22,720 nucleotides of DNA from Dipylidium caninum (Eukaryota > Platyhelminthes > Cestoda > Cyclophyllidea > Dipylidiidae): assembly GCA_017562135.1 (NCBI GenBank), contig QEYB01000482.1, forward strand, positions 1 to 22,720. Reading direction: 5' to 3'. This document shows, in pieces, positions 1 through 10,082 of this stretch. The position numbers were made by a program, and so were the translations under genes. Position 1 is the first letter of the stretch. Every line of letters begins with the position of its first letter. The notes below the pieces were generated by a model, which saw only the letters and a program-made list of their open reading frames with translations, did no database searches and was not told the origin of the DNA.

Positions 1-130
1 AAACCAGAGAGGATTCATTGGGTAAAAATAGATAAAAAAATATAAATAAGGTAATAAATAAAAGTAAAATTAATAAGTAAATTATAAAAAAATAACCTAT
101 CACCCAATCACTCCTTTTCGTAGAATATTC
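1..130. repeat. AT-rich low-complexity stretch
   Basis: Positions about 25-100 are almost pure A and T with many short AAATA and TAAA words. This is simple sequence with no coding signal. It sits at the window edge, so its full extent is unknown. Confidence 0.6.
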
Positions 131-623
131 TGTTTTTTGGAACATCGGAAGGCTTTTTTACTAACACCCAACTATTCGGTCTTTTAAGATAACGATAGGT
201 GCTTACGTTAAATGAAATGTCGTTATCTGGTTCTTTAAGAAGCCATTTCAGCTATGAGACACCTGAACTCTTTGGACATTTACATGTGTTTCGTCCTTCT
301 ACCACATCTACGTAACCGTATCAATTATTTTTTATGGTGGACACATTTGTCGAACTAAACGCTCGTTCTCGTCTCTATAATTGGTTTTGTATTAAAATTC
401 TGAAATAATTTAAACTGCAGTCATTTTGAATGCTTTTAAATAACTCCTATCCGGATGAAAAACTTAATTATACTAATATAATTTTCAAAAACTTGGACCC
501 ACTTCCTCTATCCCCACTTCTATCATTTTTCGATTCTTCCTCCTGTAACAGGAGATATTGAAACTTCTCTCATTTTTTCCTGTTGTTCGTATTTTTTTCC
601 TTTGATTTTCTTAACAATTTTAG

Positions 624-1638
624 CCTCAACCATCACCAGGGCCACTTTGCTATTCCTGAAACTCAGATAAGTAAGTTACTTTACTAGTCGCATACTTTCT
701 GGCTGGCCTGTTCTATATTTCTGTTTTATTTTTTGGCTTTTTTTATCGGTTGGGCAACTGTGGCCAAATCAATCAAGTTACTTATTAATGTGCTGATAAC
801 TTTATTTTTTGAGTGCTATCCTACTTTTTACAGATAACTATCCCTCTCACCCAATGAAACAGTCAAACCTTTGGAATTAACTCCCATCATAACTGGGGTG
901 CATGATCGCCTCCCCATTTGCTCGGAATGAAAATAACTATCTCATCTAGCACAGTCTGTCTCCGAGTCGCAGGAGATCCTCTGACGGTGCTTGGCTACAA
1001 ATGTCAATTTGCAAAAAATCCAGATTGAGTATCCTGCCATACTGCCCTATTTTTGTCAAAAAGCCAACGAAGCCGCACATTACCTTCCTCCGAAATATCA
1101 AACCTCCTGCAATAAATGGTGACTGCAAGTCTGGTGTAAAAAATGTCCTCGATGGTCACGTGTGGACATTAGAACTGAGGACACTTCGAACAGGTGAACG
1201 TTGCCCTTTGAATTTTTATTCTATTTATTAGCACTGTTTGCAGAAATCGCGTATCTGCCATACATTTTTAATGTTAACCGTTACTTTCCAGCTTCAGGAG
1301 TGCATAGCACTTTGTCGAATTATTTACAAACCGTATGGCGGCGACTCCTCTCAATAACACCAAATGGAACTAGCTCTAATGATCTCCGCAGTGCGTATCG
1401 AAGACCTCCTTCCTCGATAGCGCTTCAGTACCACCGGCTCCTGAGAGGCAGTTCAAACATAAACCATAAGCAGCTTGGTGAACACATCAGGCTTTCTGGT
1501 GCGAAATTTAATAAGTTTGCCAAGAAATTGGCGGACTTTTCCGTCCTACGGCCAGGAAGGCAAATCTGTCTAACTCAAAGGAGTTGTTTAAAAATGGCTT
1601 TTCATTCGATCAAGCCAGCCACTAATGCATGTGGTTAA
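624..1638 (+). CDS. Candidate multi-exon gene, family not recognised
   Basis: A chain of plausible exons is visible, but I recognise no family. A 47-base block (624-670) lies between TTTTAG and a strong GTAAGT donor and reads LNHHQGHFAIPETQI. An acceptor TTTTTACAG ends at 833 and the reading resumes from 834. A third block is open from about 950, with a possible ATG at 1001, to a donor at 1194 (ACAG then GTGAAC). An acceptor CAG ends at 1297, and joining 1193 to 1298 keeps phase. The last block is open to a stop just after 1635 and is rich in Arg, Ser and Leu (for example AKFNKFAKKLADFSVLRPGR). An AATAAA lies at 1977. The reading between 834 and 950 needs at least one indel, so the gene is broken, error-containing or wrongly joined. 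Another open stretch (1712-1945) might belong to it. Confidence 0.3.
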
Positions 1639-1976
1639 GATGTATGGCTAAACTCCAAAGCGGGGAAATACCCACTAGCATATTGAAAATTGCCAGGGCT
1701 GCTAAATCTCTATGATTGAACATGCAAAGTATTGCAGGTTGGTGTTACTGCTTCATATTTCCTCTCATCGTTTATGTGTTGTCCTTATACTGAAATGGCT
1801 TCTTACTCTTAGAAAAACTTCGCTGATCGTGGTACGAAAGGATTCGCATTTGGTTGCTCTAAATGCAAGTTTTTGGGTGCCTTTCTTTGCACCAGATCGT
1901 CCCCTCGACTCTCTGATCGTCAATCGGTTTAGTTTTTTTCGCTAATACCTCTACCAAATAACTTTTTCTTTCCTTT

Positions 1977-1982
1977 AATAAA
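1977..1982 (+). terminator. Possible poly(A) signal AATAAA
   Basis: A canonical AATAAA follows the candidate + strand gene ending at 1638, after a T-rich stretch. The region is AT-rich, so chance occurrence is quite possible. Confidence 0.3.
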
Positions 1983-1989
1983 ATATCAT

Positions 1990-4300
1990 GGTATGGTTTG
2001 AGAGAGTAGCATGAAGTCCACTCAGTGACATTCATTAATGGTTAGAATGTTAAGCAGTCAATAGTGGTGTTAAAGTGTTTTGAAACTCTCAGGTTTTTCC
2101 GAATATCTAACGATCGGTATATCTCCTGTTGAAAACTATTCGAGCTCGACACGGTTTCACGCGTGGTCGCACTTTATTGGCTTGCTGTATACCAATCTGG
2201 GAGTTTACAAGCTTTGACAGACAATTATGGTCACATCCTCCCTTCATGTGGATCCCAGCTAAAGGTGGATCACCTCATTCTTGAAGTTTTTCAATCTCTC
2301 AGATCGTGGCAAGGCTGGTAAGGATGTGGATCGTGGGCCGACTCCAGTCCCTCACCCATAGTCCACTTGAAACCGATGCAACTATTCCGCACTGTCTAAT
2401 CTCCCAAGACTGATATTCGAGGGAGAAATGAGGGATGATGGTCGTGAAATGAACACGCCTCAAAATTCCATTGAAAAATCGGTCTGAACTCTCAATTTAA
2501 AAGCCTTGTCTATTTGAATCAAAATGCTGTCCACTACATTGGCGCCCAATATCTTGCCCATTTGTAAATAACCATTAGTGAGCGCTTCAGTGAATGAGTG
2601 AGATGTTGATGTGTATGTATCTTAACTCGAGTTTTCGTCGTTTCCAAATACGCCCATTCCTCGACTAATTTAATCACTTTTTACAGTAATTTGGATTTTT
2701 GAAATGAATTTTTCTGTTCAGGCTTTGTGATATGTAGGATGTATTTTTTCTCATCCTCCTATTCCGGGTTTCCGACTCCACCGTGGTATTTTTTCTTCTT
2801 CCTGCCTTGGAGCATATTTATTTGCATTTTAAACTTGAATAGATGATCAATTATTTAATAAATATTTGTCAGTTGTCTGAGACCTTGAGGTAATGATTTG
2901 CTGATTTGTAGGTTCCAATCGCTTTTCGACCCTCCACAATTGGACTGTCTTTAGATAATTATGTATACTCTGATTATCCTGAGCATTGTCATGCCGCCGA
3001 CAAAGGAGAACTTAACTCCATTAATGTCGACATCTAACACAAAAAGTAGAGATCTGGTTGTCGAATCGAGCTAAAAATGGTGGCGCGAGGGATGTTAACA
3101 TATTGGGAACTTCGGTTTTGTCCGCTACAAAACCTGCTGACCTTGGTGTAAAAATTTAGCCGTGATTGATTCCTCAACCTGGCTATATGCTTTTTACTGT
3201 TCCGCATAATTTGTTACAGTAATCATACACAAACAGTCAAAAGAGATGTGTAGACTGGGTGGAGGTCAGATGGCTTAAGACATTTGACCGGAGTGTGTGT
3301 TTGTTAATACATGTTGTATGGTAGTGCTTCCAATTACGGAGTCAGCCGTTCTGAGTGTCCACAGACGAAACAACTTCAGTAGTTAATCTTAATTTGATAT
3401 ATTGCTTCCCGGTGATAATTCAGTTCTGACGATATATGGGCGATCATATAAGGAGAATAGTTCGAAAGGGTTGAATTTGATTTGTCGTAGGATAACGACA
3501 GATAATAATTTCATTTCCATGCATAAAAAGGAAACAATGAGAAGGCTGTCCGTCGTTTGCAATGCTGCATTGTAATCGACCAACAAACAAATACACAGTT
3601 TTAGTGAGATACGTCTGCGAGCATTCTACTGATTAAGAACGTTTTTGTCGGAAACAAGCGTCGAAATTTGGAGTATGTTCATTTTGCAACAGGATTACTC
3701 GTTTTCCAATACTTAACTGTAGCTGGCTGAGCTTAGAGAGACAGCGCTCTAAGTAATCAAGTCATAAGTTTTGAGGGCATTTGAAGAATGAGAGCAAAAA
3801 TTTAAAATATTCAGACAATAAAATAGATGACAAAAATATTTCAAATTCATATGACGTCAAGTAAAATTTGGTTTGCTTGCGATTCTAACGGCACACAGGA
3901 CATTAAAATAAAAATGAAATTCACACTTTTCCACAAGTCGTTTTTTAGTGCGCCATGTGCCTGAGGGAGCCTTAGCGCGTTCTTGCCGGATAGTGGGTTG
4001 TAACCACAATTGGGCAGGTTCCCGTTAGTTTATTGTACTCATCTTATGTTCCGCTTCGCGGCCTTGTAAATAAGTACGGAATTGGACGTAAAGTCGTACG
4101 GCAATCGGTGTACATGTTAGAGAGCGACATACCTACTCGTCACGAATTATCTGTCCATGACTAATATCTTGCGTTTTCTATTTTTTTTTGTTTCGATCAA
4201 ATTTTTAGAGTGCTGGGGCTCCGTTAGATAATTTGAACTGAAATATACTTTTTACCACCGTCCACTGTTCTTTAATTGCAATTGTCATTTGTCTTTAAGT
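1990..4300. other. Spacer with no supported gene
   Basis: About 2.3 kb with only short open frames and no protein family I recognise. Base composition drifts, with somewhat more G and C around 2140-2450 and 3940-4090, but no terminal repeats, reverse transcriptase motifs or RNA gene were seen. It is probably intergenic DNA upstream of the KIN17 homologue. Confidence 0.5.
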
Positions 4301-4361
4301 AAAAGTGGCTTTTGTGTATCATGAAAACATTTTTATTGCTGCTCTTCTATTATTTAGTGAA

Positions 4362-6153
4362 ATGGGAAAGAAAAAACCGGGCTTTCTTACTCCTAAAGCG
4401 ATATCAAATCGTATTAAAATCAAAAGGCCTGCAAAAACTGCGTTGGTACTGTCAGATGTGCCAGAAACAATGTCGTGACGAAAAATGGCTTACAAATGCC
4501 ACACGAGATTCGGAGTCACACCATCGGTCAAATGAAAATTTTCATGGAAAATGGCGGAAAGTTTTATCAGCCTCTTTTTCTTCTGAATTTTTTTGAAAGG
4601 TTTTATTTGGACATTGTGAAGGCGTCAGTTTGGCGGGCAAGAGGGTTCACGCCAATGTTGTAATATCAGGAATATATAAAAGATAAGCAGCATATTCACA
4701 TGAATGCCACTCGATGGCATTCTCTCACCGGTCCTCTGTTTATGGCTCGGCAAAACAGGGCATCTGCCGTGTCGATGAGACAGAGAAAGGGCTGGTACAT
4801 TGAAATACATTGATCACGATCCCGAAGGCCGAAAGACGTAAAGCCTCGGAATGCTCGTTTACATGAAGACGGAGGAAGAAATAAATTCGTCAGTTTCTCG
4901 GGTATGTCCTGCATAATATTATTTTCTGTGGATTTTTGTATTATTGCATATACCTGTTTTAGTAGTACTCTCGTCTTATTTGATCTGTTTTTTATTAAAA
5001 ATTTAAAGCGAAGCAAATAGAGAAAGCCAGCATTAATAAATCGGCAGCAGAGAAAAAAGAATCTAAAGAGGTGAAGCCACTCATTCGGGAACGACGATAA
5101 ATAATGAACCTATAACGCTGGAATTTTAATGTCTTGCCTCAAAACGGCTGAAGCCTGAATTTAGACAGACATAAAAAAGTGACGAAATCACTTAATAAGA
5201 GGGGAAACAGCCGAAGACCGCAACCTATCGAGGGGACCACTGAACAGTGACCGGGTTTCACCAAAGTCGTCCAGATTGATGCACCGACTCCCAAAAGTTT
5301 CCTAACAGAAATACCGGCTATTTCTACAAAGAAGCATAAGATAACTGTTAAGAAAAATTAAGTTAACTGTGCACTTTCTGTTCTAATAAGTCTCCTTTGG
5401 CAGTCCGGTTTGCATGATGTAAAGGCTTGTATCGACCTATTTTCTTCCTTGTTTATGGTCACATAGTTTGTTTACCCACTTCGTATTTCTTTCTTAGAAT
5501 CCCCTTTTAGTTGCGGAGAGAAGGGCACAAAAAAGCAAGACTTCACTTGCTGATAAGCCGCCAACTCAAAATCGCTTTGTCCACATCGACTTCAGTGTCT
5601 GGAACTAAACGAAGCACACTGGATGAATTAATGATTGAAGAGGAAATGTGCAAGGAGGAAACGCAATCGCAAAAGAACTATTGGTTGACTGTTTGGAATC
5701 GAGGTCAAATTGGTCCACCGGAAGCTTCCCAAAGACCCCTCCTCTAAATCGGCAATGCGCTGTGGGTTGTGACCATGGAAGATGACTATACGGTATTCAT
5801 TTAGTTTTAGATTCATGAATTTATGCCTGCATTGGTAAATGACACTGCATGAGCAATGGTGGTCCGCAAATTGTTAGTGTGCTGTGGAAGAAGGCGTCCG
5901 TAATAGCTCATTTTAGTTTTGACTTAAGACTTTCTTAAACCTACGCCTTACTTTTCTTAATTAATTAGGCTGTCGTACGGGTTTCTCAATTCTTCCGCAA
6001 CTAGGTTAAAAGTTGATCAAGATCATGTGGAAACAGTAATTCCACCTGTTGGGGATGCTGCCCTTGTTTGTAAACGGTGCCTATCGTGGCGAAGTTGCTT
6101 TTGTCAAACAAATTGATAAGGAAAGATCTCGAGTGGATATTGTTATTGAATCG
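4362..6153 (+). CDS. KIN: KIN17-like DNA/RNA-binding protein, interrupted by indels
   Basis: KIN17 is a conserved nuclear protein of about 390-400 residues that binds curved DNA and RNA and takes part in replication, repair and splicing. The start at 4362 reads MGKKKPGFLTPKAISNRIK. After a one-base shift near 4417 the frame gives KSKGLQKLRWYCQMCQKQCR, the family's N-terminal signature and the start of its zinc finger. Later frames give HIHMNATRWHSLTG (winged-helix region, about 4694-4735), KGWYIE, then after introns TLDELMIEEE (near 5616-5645) and YWLT. Exon 5969-6153 gives AVVRVSQF, KVDQDHVETVIPPVGDAAL and, after a shift, VNGAYRGEVAFVKQID, the C-terminal KOW/SH3-like part. Introns 4902-5008 and 5793-5968 have GT-AG ends; the latter falls at DDYT|AVVRV. 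A donor at 6154 implies a further short exon, perhaps from 6282, not confirmed. Many frame changes are needed. Given the indel pattern elsewhere, base-level errors are likelier than decay, but a pseudogene is possible. Confidence 0.85.
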
Positions 6154-7023
6154 GTAAATTAGTAATTCTCGTGCTTAAAGTACCTCTTTGTTAAACTTGA
6201 AGCACATCTAGAATAATGATAATTCTTAATAGATCGGTAGCATTTGTTCAGTATTATTTTTTTTACTGTTAAGACATCCAGATGCATAGGCCATATTTCA
6301 ATGTCGACGCAGTGAAGTTGACTCTAAGTACTTGCATAACCAAAATAGTAGACGAGCAAGGTTGTAGAATGTTGAGTTCTTTTGCATGTCTTTTTCCTTT
6401 ATTATTTTTTAATTGACTTCTCATTTTTTGGAAGGGCCTTTGTCGGGGTCGTACGGTACGTAACGTGGCAATGGAGGACGTTTGTAAGGTCTGTGACATA
6501 AGCGCGAATTGAAATGTGTCCGCTTTCTCTTGTGTTGTTTTGTACATATACCATTAGCTCTAGTGTTTAAATACAATTTGTATGCCTGTGTTCCATGCTA
6601 TAGCCTCTAGTTGCATTTCCACGGGAGCTTCCGCCATTTCCGTGGGTTTGGGTAGAATTTTCTCCTAAGTAGTAGCAGATCTGGTTCACTTTTGACGCAC
6701 ACTACCGTCTACTATTTCAGCCACTTTAAGTATCCATTACCAACTGCTTGATGTTTGAGGTGTTTGTCTCTATATGGCGCTTTTCTTCGAAATTACCTCG
6801 AGGTTGGCAAGGCTAGACGTTTGGCTTTCTGATCAACGTGACCCATCGCCTCAGAGATTGAGCTTCGTGTCATTTGTGGCAGCACAAATATTTAAAACTG
6901 GCCTCTTTGCCCACACTTAAGCCTCCCATTTTTATCCTGAGGAGGGGGGCAGAGACAAAAAATGCGAGTAAACTTATGCTTATTTTTTCACCATTTTTTA
7001 AAGGGTACATGAAAAAATATTCA
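6154..7023. other. KIN17 3' region and spacer between convergent genes
   Basis: This stretch separates KIN17 (+) from the ELAV-like gene (-). A T-rich tract ends in CATCCAG at 6281, and an exon from 6282 could carry the last KIN17 residues, but the match is too weak to call. A TTTATT at 6398-6403 could be a poly(A) signal for the - strand gene. No other gene is supported. Confidence 0.4.
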
Positions 7024-8852
7024 TTAAACATCAAAAGTGTGAAAATGTTTTGCAAACATCATTCCTTGATCAGGAATAGTAATTATGGAAGTGTCGCATC
7101 CGTGGCTGTGAATTGTTAGTGCCACTACACTTGGGTAGATCCCTACGACCCGATTTTGCAAATAAGGATTAGTTTTGAAGCCCACTTGGAGTATGCGATT
7201 GCCTAGAATGAAGCCACTCAATGCGCGAATAGCCCTTAAGGCTTCGTCGTAATTACTCATTGTCACGAAACCATAACCTTTGCACTTGCCGGTCACGGGG
7301 TCCGTCACGACGTCTACGTCGTGAACTGCGCCGAAAGGTCCGAATAATTGCCACAAGACTGCATCGTCCGTCTCGGCGCCGAGGTTGCATACGCACACAC
7401 GCCAGCCGTTGGTGGTTAAGGCACCAGCATTAGCTGCATATGAAGGCGCCAACATGGTTTCAGTGATGTCGGAATATCTGTCTCACTGTGTAGATTGTCC
7501 GCCTTCCTACTGGGGATGTGAAATTGCGATGACGAGTGACGAATTGGGAAGCTAATGAGGGGTACACCTGTTGTGACTTCACTCATATGAGGTGCTCCAT
7601 GTCTTTATTTGCGATGTCGACAGTGGAGACTGTAGGTAGGCCAGGTTGCTAGCTGGCAAAAACCCAGGTGTGCTTGCTGCCATGACGGATTGGGAAGGAG
7701 TTTATTAAGGCCGACAGGCAGAGGGACACTATACTCATTACCATACACACCCAAATGTGGCACGCAGTGGGCGTCGGTCTTTGGGGGGGGGGGATTAGTG
7801 GTCCTCCTCTCGAACCTTTAACGGTGTAGCACAGAGGCACCTTTAGTTGAAAGAAGCCGACCGAAGGTGCATGTCCTCTGGTAGGCAAAGCAAGTAACTC
7901 ATCGGTGGAGCAATATTTTGATTTGCGGGGCAACGGGGTCGCCGGCCCGGGGAATGCCTTTTTCTTGCGTCTACAATTCGACGGTGCTAGCGTTGAGCGA
8001 GATGACAATGAACGATGACCGTCGCAATTCGCGTTTGGGCGAATTAGCAAATTTGACCACCATTACAATCATTAGTGTTGGGAAAATTTGTAACCATCTA
8101 ACTTTTCAATGGCGCGTTCAGCCTCGCAACGACGATCGTAGCGTATGAATGCAATTCCTCGCGAAGTTGATGTCTTCTTATCACAGAGAATGCGTGTTTG
8201 TTATGATACGTCCATAGGACTTGAATATCTCTTCCAGTTCTTCTGTCTTTAGGCTACGTGGCAGGCCACAAATGTACAAATTGGCGCCCTTGATTGCGTC
8301 ACAGCTTGGTCGTGCAATTGACACTTTAATTACCTTATTTTCTAATTTCAATCCATTAAGAGTTTCAATTGCCTTTTCCGCATCTGAGACTGTGTAGTAC
8401 TTGACAAAAGCGTATCCCAAACTTTCCCCGGTCAACTTTTCGCATACCAACTTGCAATTCTCCACCTTCCCAATATCCTCAAACATGGCTCGTACATCTT
8501 CCTGCGAAATACTTGGTGGCAAGTAGTTCACGATAAGGTTAGTCTTATTTTCAGCCTGTGAGGTCGACATGTGCGTGGTGGAATTCGCACCTCCCTGTAA
8601 TTCGTCTGTACAACCAATAATTGATTCGAAACTTGCACATTTACTAGGACTCTTTGATGTCATTTTGATGTCACAGGCACTTTTATCCACCGCTAAGTCA
8701 TTTCCATCACCTGCCGCCTGTGAGGTCATGTTGTAGATGGTGCGAGATCGAGTCGCCATTCTCTTCGGTCCAGGCGAGCGTTCAACAACCTCTCTTCCAT
8801 CGTTCACTTCACCTGATATCCTATATGGTGGCTTGCATGTCACAGCTATCAT
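7024..8852 (-). CDS. ELAV/Hu-like RNA-binding protein, copy 1 (three RRMs)
   Basis: ELAV/Hu proteins bind AU- and U-rich RNA and control mRNA stability and splicing. The start at 8852 opens a Ser/Thr-rich leader of about 100 residues, then RRM1 with RNP2 LIVNYL (residues 106-111) and RNP1 LGYAFVKY (145-152), then RRM2 with RNP2 LYICGL (192-197). An extra T at about 8196-8199 breaks the frame after GRIIT. Beyond it RRM2 continues with RGIAFIRY and reaches VKFANSPK, the usual RRM2 end. RRM3 lies in a separate block, 7455-7024, with RNP2 VCVCNL, RNP1 KGYGFVTM and the family ending LQVGFKTN. About 50 more residues follow FKTN before the stop, longer than usual, so a shift may hide the true end. 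The linker (about 7456-8050) is open in pieces and its exon borders are unclear. RRM1 and RRM2 share one exon without visible introns. Confidence 0.85.
7783..7793. repeat. Poly-G tract (G11)
   Basis: Eleven consecutive G on the + strand inside the RRM2-RRM3 linker of the ELAV-like gene. Read on the - strand it would encode prolines. A tract of this length is an obvious site for indel error and makes the linker frame unreliable. Confidence 0.8.
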
Positions 8853-8974
8853 TTGTTATGCTATTTCGCATGTGCAATAAATTCACTGATTCTATTGATT
8901 TGCGCTTTTTTGTATTTCAAAAAATAAAAATAGTAATAATCAGCTGACGCAATTTGAACGAGTTGAGTGACTCA
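8853..8974. promoter_or_regulatory. Shared head-to-head promoter region, copy 1
   Basis: Only 122 bases separate the start codons of the ELAV-like gene (-) and the membrane-protein gene (+). The interval is AT-rich and holds both 5' leaders, so a bidirectional promoter is the natural inference. No TATA box could be assigned with confidence. The same interval is present in copy 2. Confidence 0.5.
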
Positions 8975-10050
8975 ATGGACACGACACGCTTCATCTTCGT
9001 TAATATTGTGCTTTCCAATCTAATAAGACAGGGCGTTGATTATTTCGGCGATGGGGAGCCCGCTGACGTTTACGAACCGCCTATCAGGCCTGAAGTTGAT
9101 CGTCCCAAAGCCTCGGACAAAAACGAAACACCAGAACCATCGTGGTTTCTCCCCTACCTTCTGGGTATACAGATTAGCGTACTCTACCTCTTCACCAAAC
9201 TGTAAGAAAGTACGAACTCCCGAGCGGTAGAGTACGCGGTCTCCTCATTGCCCTTATAAGTTCAGACTCGTTGTGTAACTTGTTGGATGTGCTGCAATTT
9301 GCCTTGTACGCCAATTACGGTGTCGAGTTGCTGGGTTTTGTCTCGAGTGGCTATTATGGCGCCGTCTCGTATATGATGGATGTTCTTCAACACCTCAGTG
9401 TGGGTCTTCACCTCCTTCTCTGTGGCGACGTCTCCAACATGCTACCATCGGGCTTAACTTCAGCTGGTGGTCTTAGTTTATTTGCAGGTCTTCTGGCAAA
9501 TGCTCTTTTAGCTCCACTCACTTTTGAGATACCCTGCGAGCTAGATAAGGTCACCAGGTTCACCGAATATCGAAACCTCATTATCGACACAAATTATGCA
9601 CAAAGACTCAGCTCCTTACACCTTCTACCTTGCCTTGGCCTGGCCATAATCTATATTTACCAGCGAATGCAAAAAAGAGCACAAAGAGATATCCGCGACA
9701 AGTCGCCTAATGAGAAAGGAGATGAAGGCGTTTCTCTGCTCAACGTCAGCACATTCATTCTGCGCTCCATGATTTGTCATTATGTCATAAGTTTGATCTA
9801 CTGTTTCATCACGTTTGGAGTTAAAATGCGACAAGATCAATTCATTAAATTTATCAGTCAATTTGACTCTCCCGATAACACCTTACGCAAATTTGGTTAC
9901 TTGCAACAGGCCGCCAACACTGTGTGTCTCTTAGCCTCTCTCAATCTCGAGGGTGCAAGTGGCGACTCGACGCTAATGGATGAATTAGGGCAGGACTTCC
10001 ACCGACCTGCGTCCGTGTTTGCTGAAGAAACAGAAAATGAGCTGGATTGA
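8975..10050 (+). CDS. Multi-pass membrane protein of unknown family, copy 1
   Basis: I do not recognise this protein. It is a single exon of about 358 codons once one base is restored. The first ATG (MDTTRFIFVNIVLSNL) opens a frame to 9205. A missing C in the run at 9194-9199 shifts the frame, and the rest is open to TGA at 10048-10050. Copy 2 has the extra C (17714-17721) and reads through as LYLFTQTVRKYELPSGRVRG, which supports one continuous gene. About five or six hydrophobic segments are visible: near PYLLGIQISVLYLF, RGLLIALISS through LQFALYANYGVELLGFV, DVLQHLSVGLHLLLCG, LSLFAGLLANALLAPLTF, LHLLPCLGLAIIYIY and ICHYVISLIYCFITFGV. A charged loop (KRAQRDIRDKSPNEKGDEG) lies between the last two. 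The tail is acidic and hydrophilic. It starts 122 bases from, and is divergent to, the ELAV-like gene. It may be lineage-specific. Confidence 0.75.
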
Positions 10051-10076
10051 GTTGCCGCCTTTTGTCGTGGATTCGT

Positions 10077-10082
10077 AATAAA
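10077..10082 (+). terminator. Poly(A) signal AATAAA of the membrane-protein gene
   Basis: AATAAA lies 27 bases after the TGA at 10048-10050, giving a very short 3' UTR. It is also present in copy 2. Confidence 0.55.

Noticed and set aside
2539..2550. TTGGCGCCCAAT, resembling a retroelement primer-binding site after CTACA
   Set aside because: No second terminal repeat, no polyprotein motifs and no target-site duplication were found. The word is also a near-palindrome that can occur by chance.
4042..4062. CCGCTTCGCGG hairpin as a possible terminator
   Set aside because: The stem is only four base pairs, lacks a T tract and is not linked to any gene.
4625..5016. Two - strand open frames
   Set aside because: They lie opposite recognisable KIN17 coding sequence and are its shadows.
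6269..6547. - strand open frame of 92 codons between convergent genes
   Set aside because: No recognisable motif; it overlaps the probable 3' regions of KIN17 and of the ELAV-like gene.
9202..9264. GTAAGA to TTCAG read as a short intron in the membrane gene
   Set aside because: The stretch is open in the downstream frame and copy 2 reads straight through with one extra C, so a missing base is the simpler explanation.
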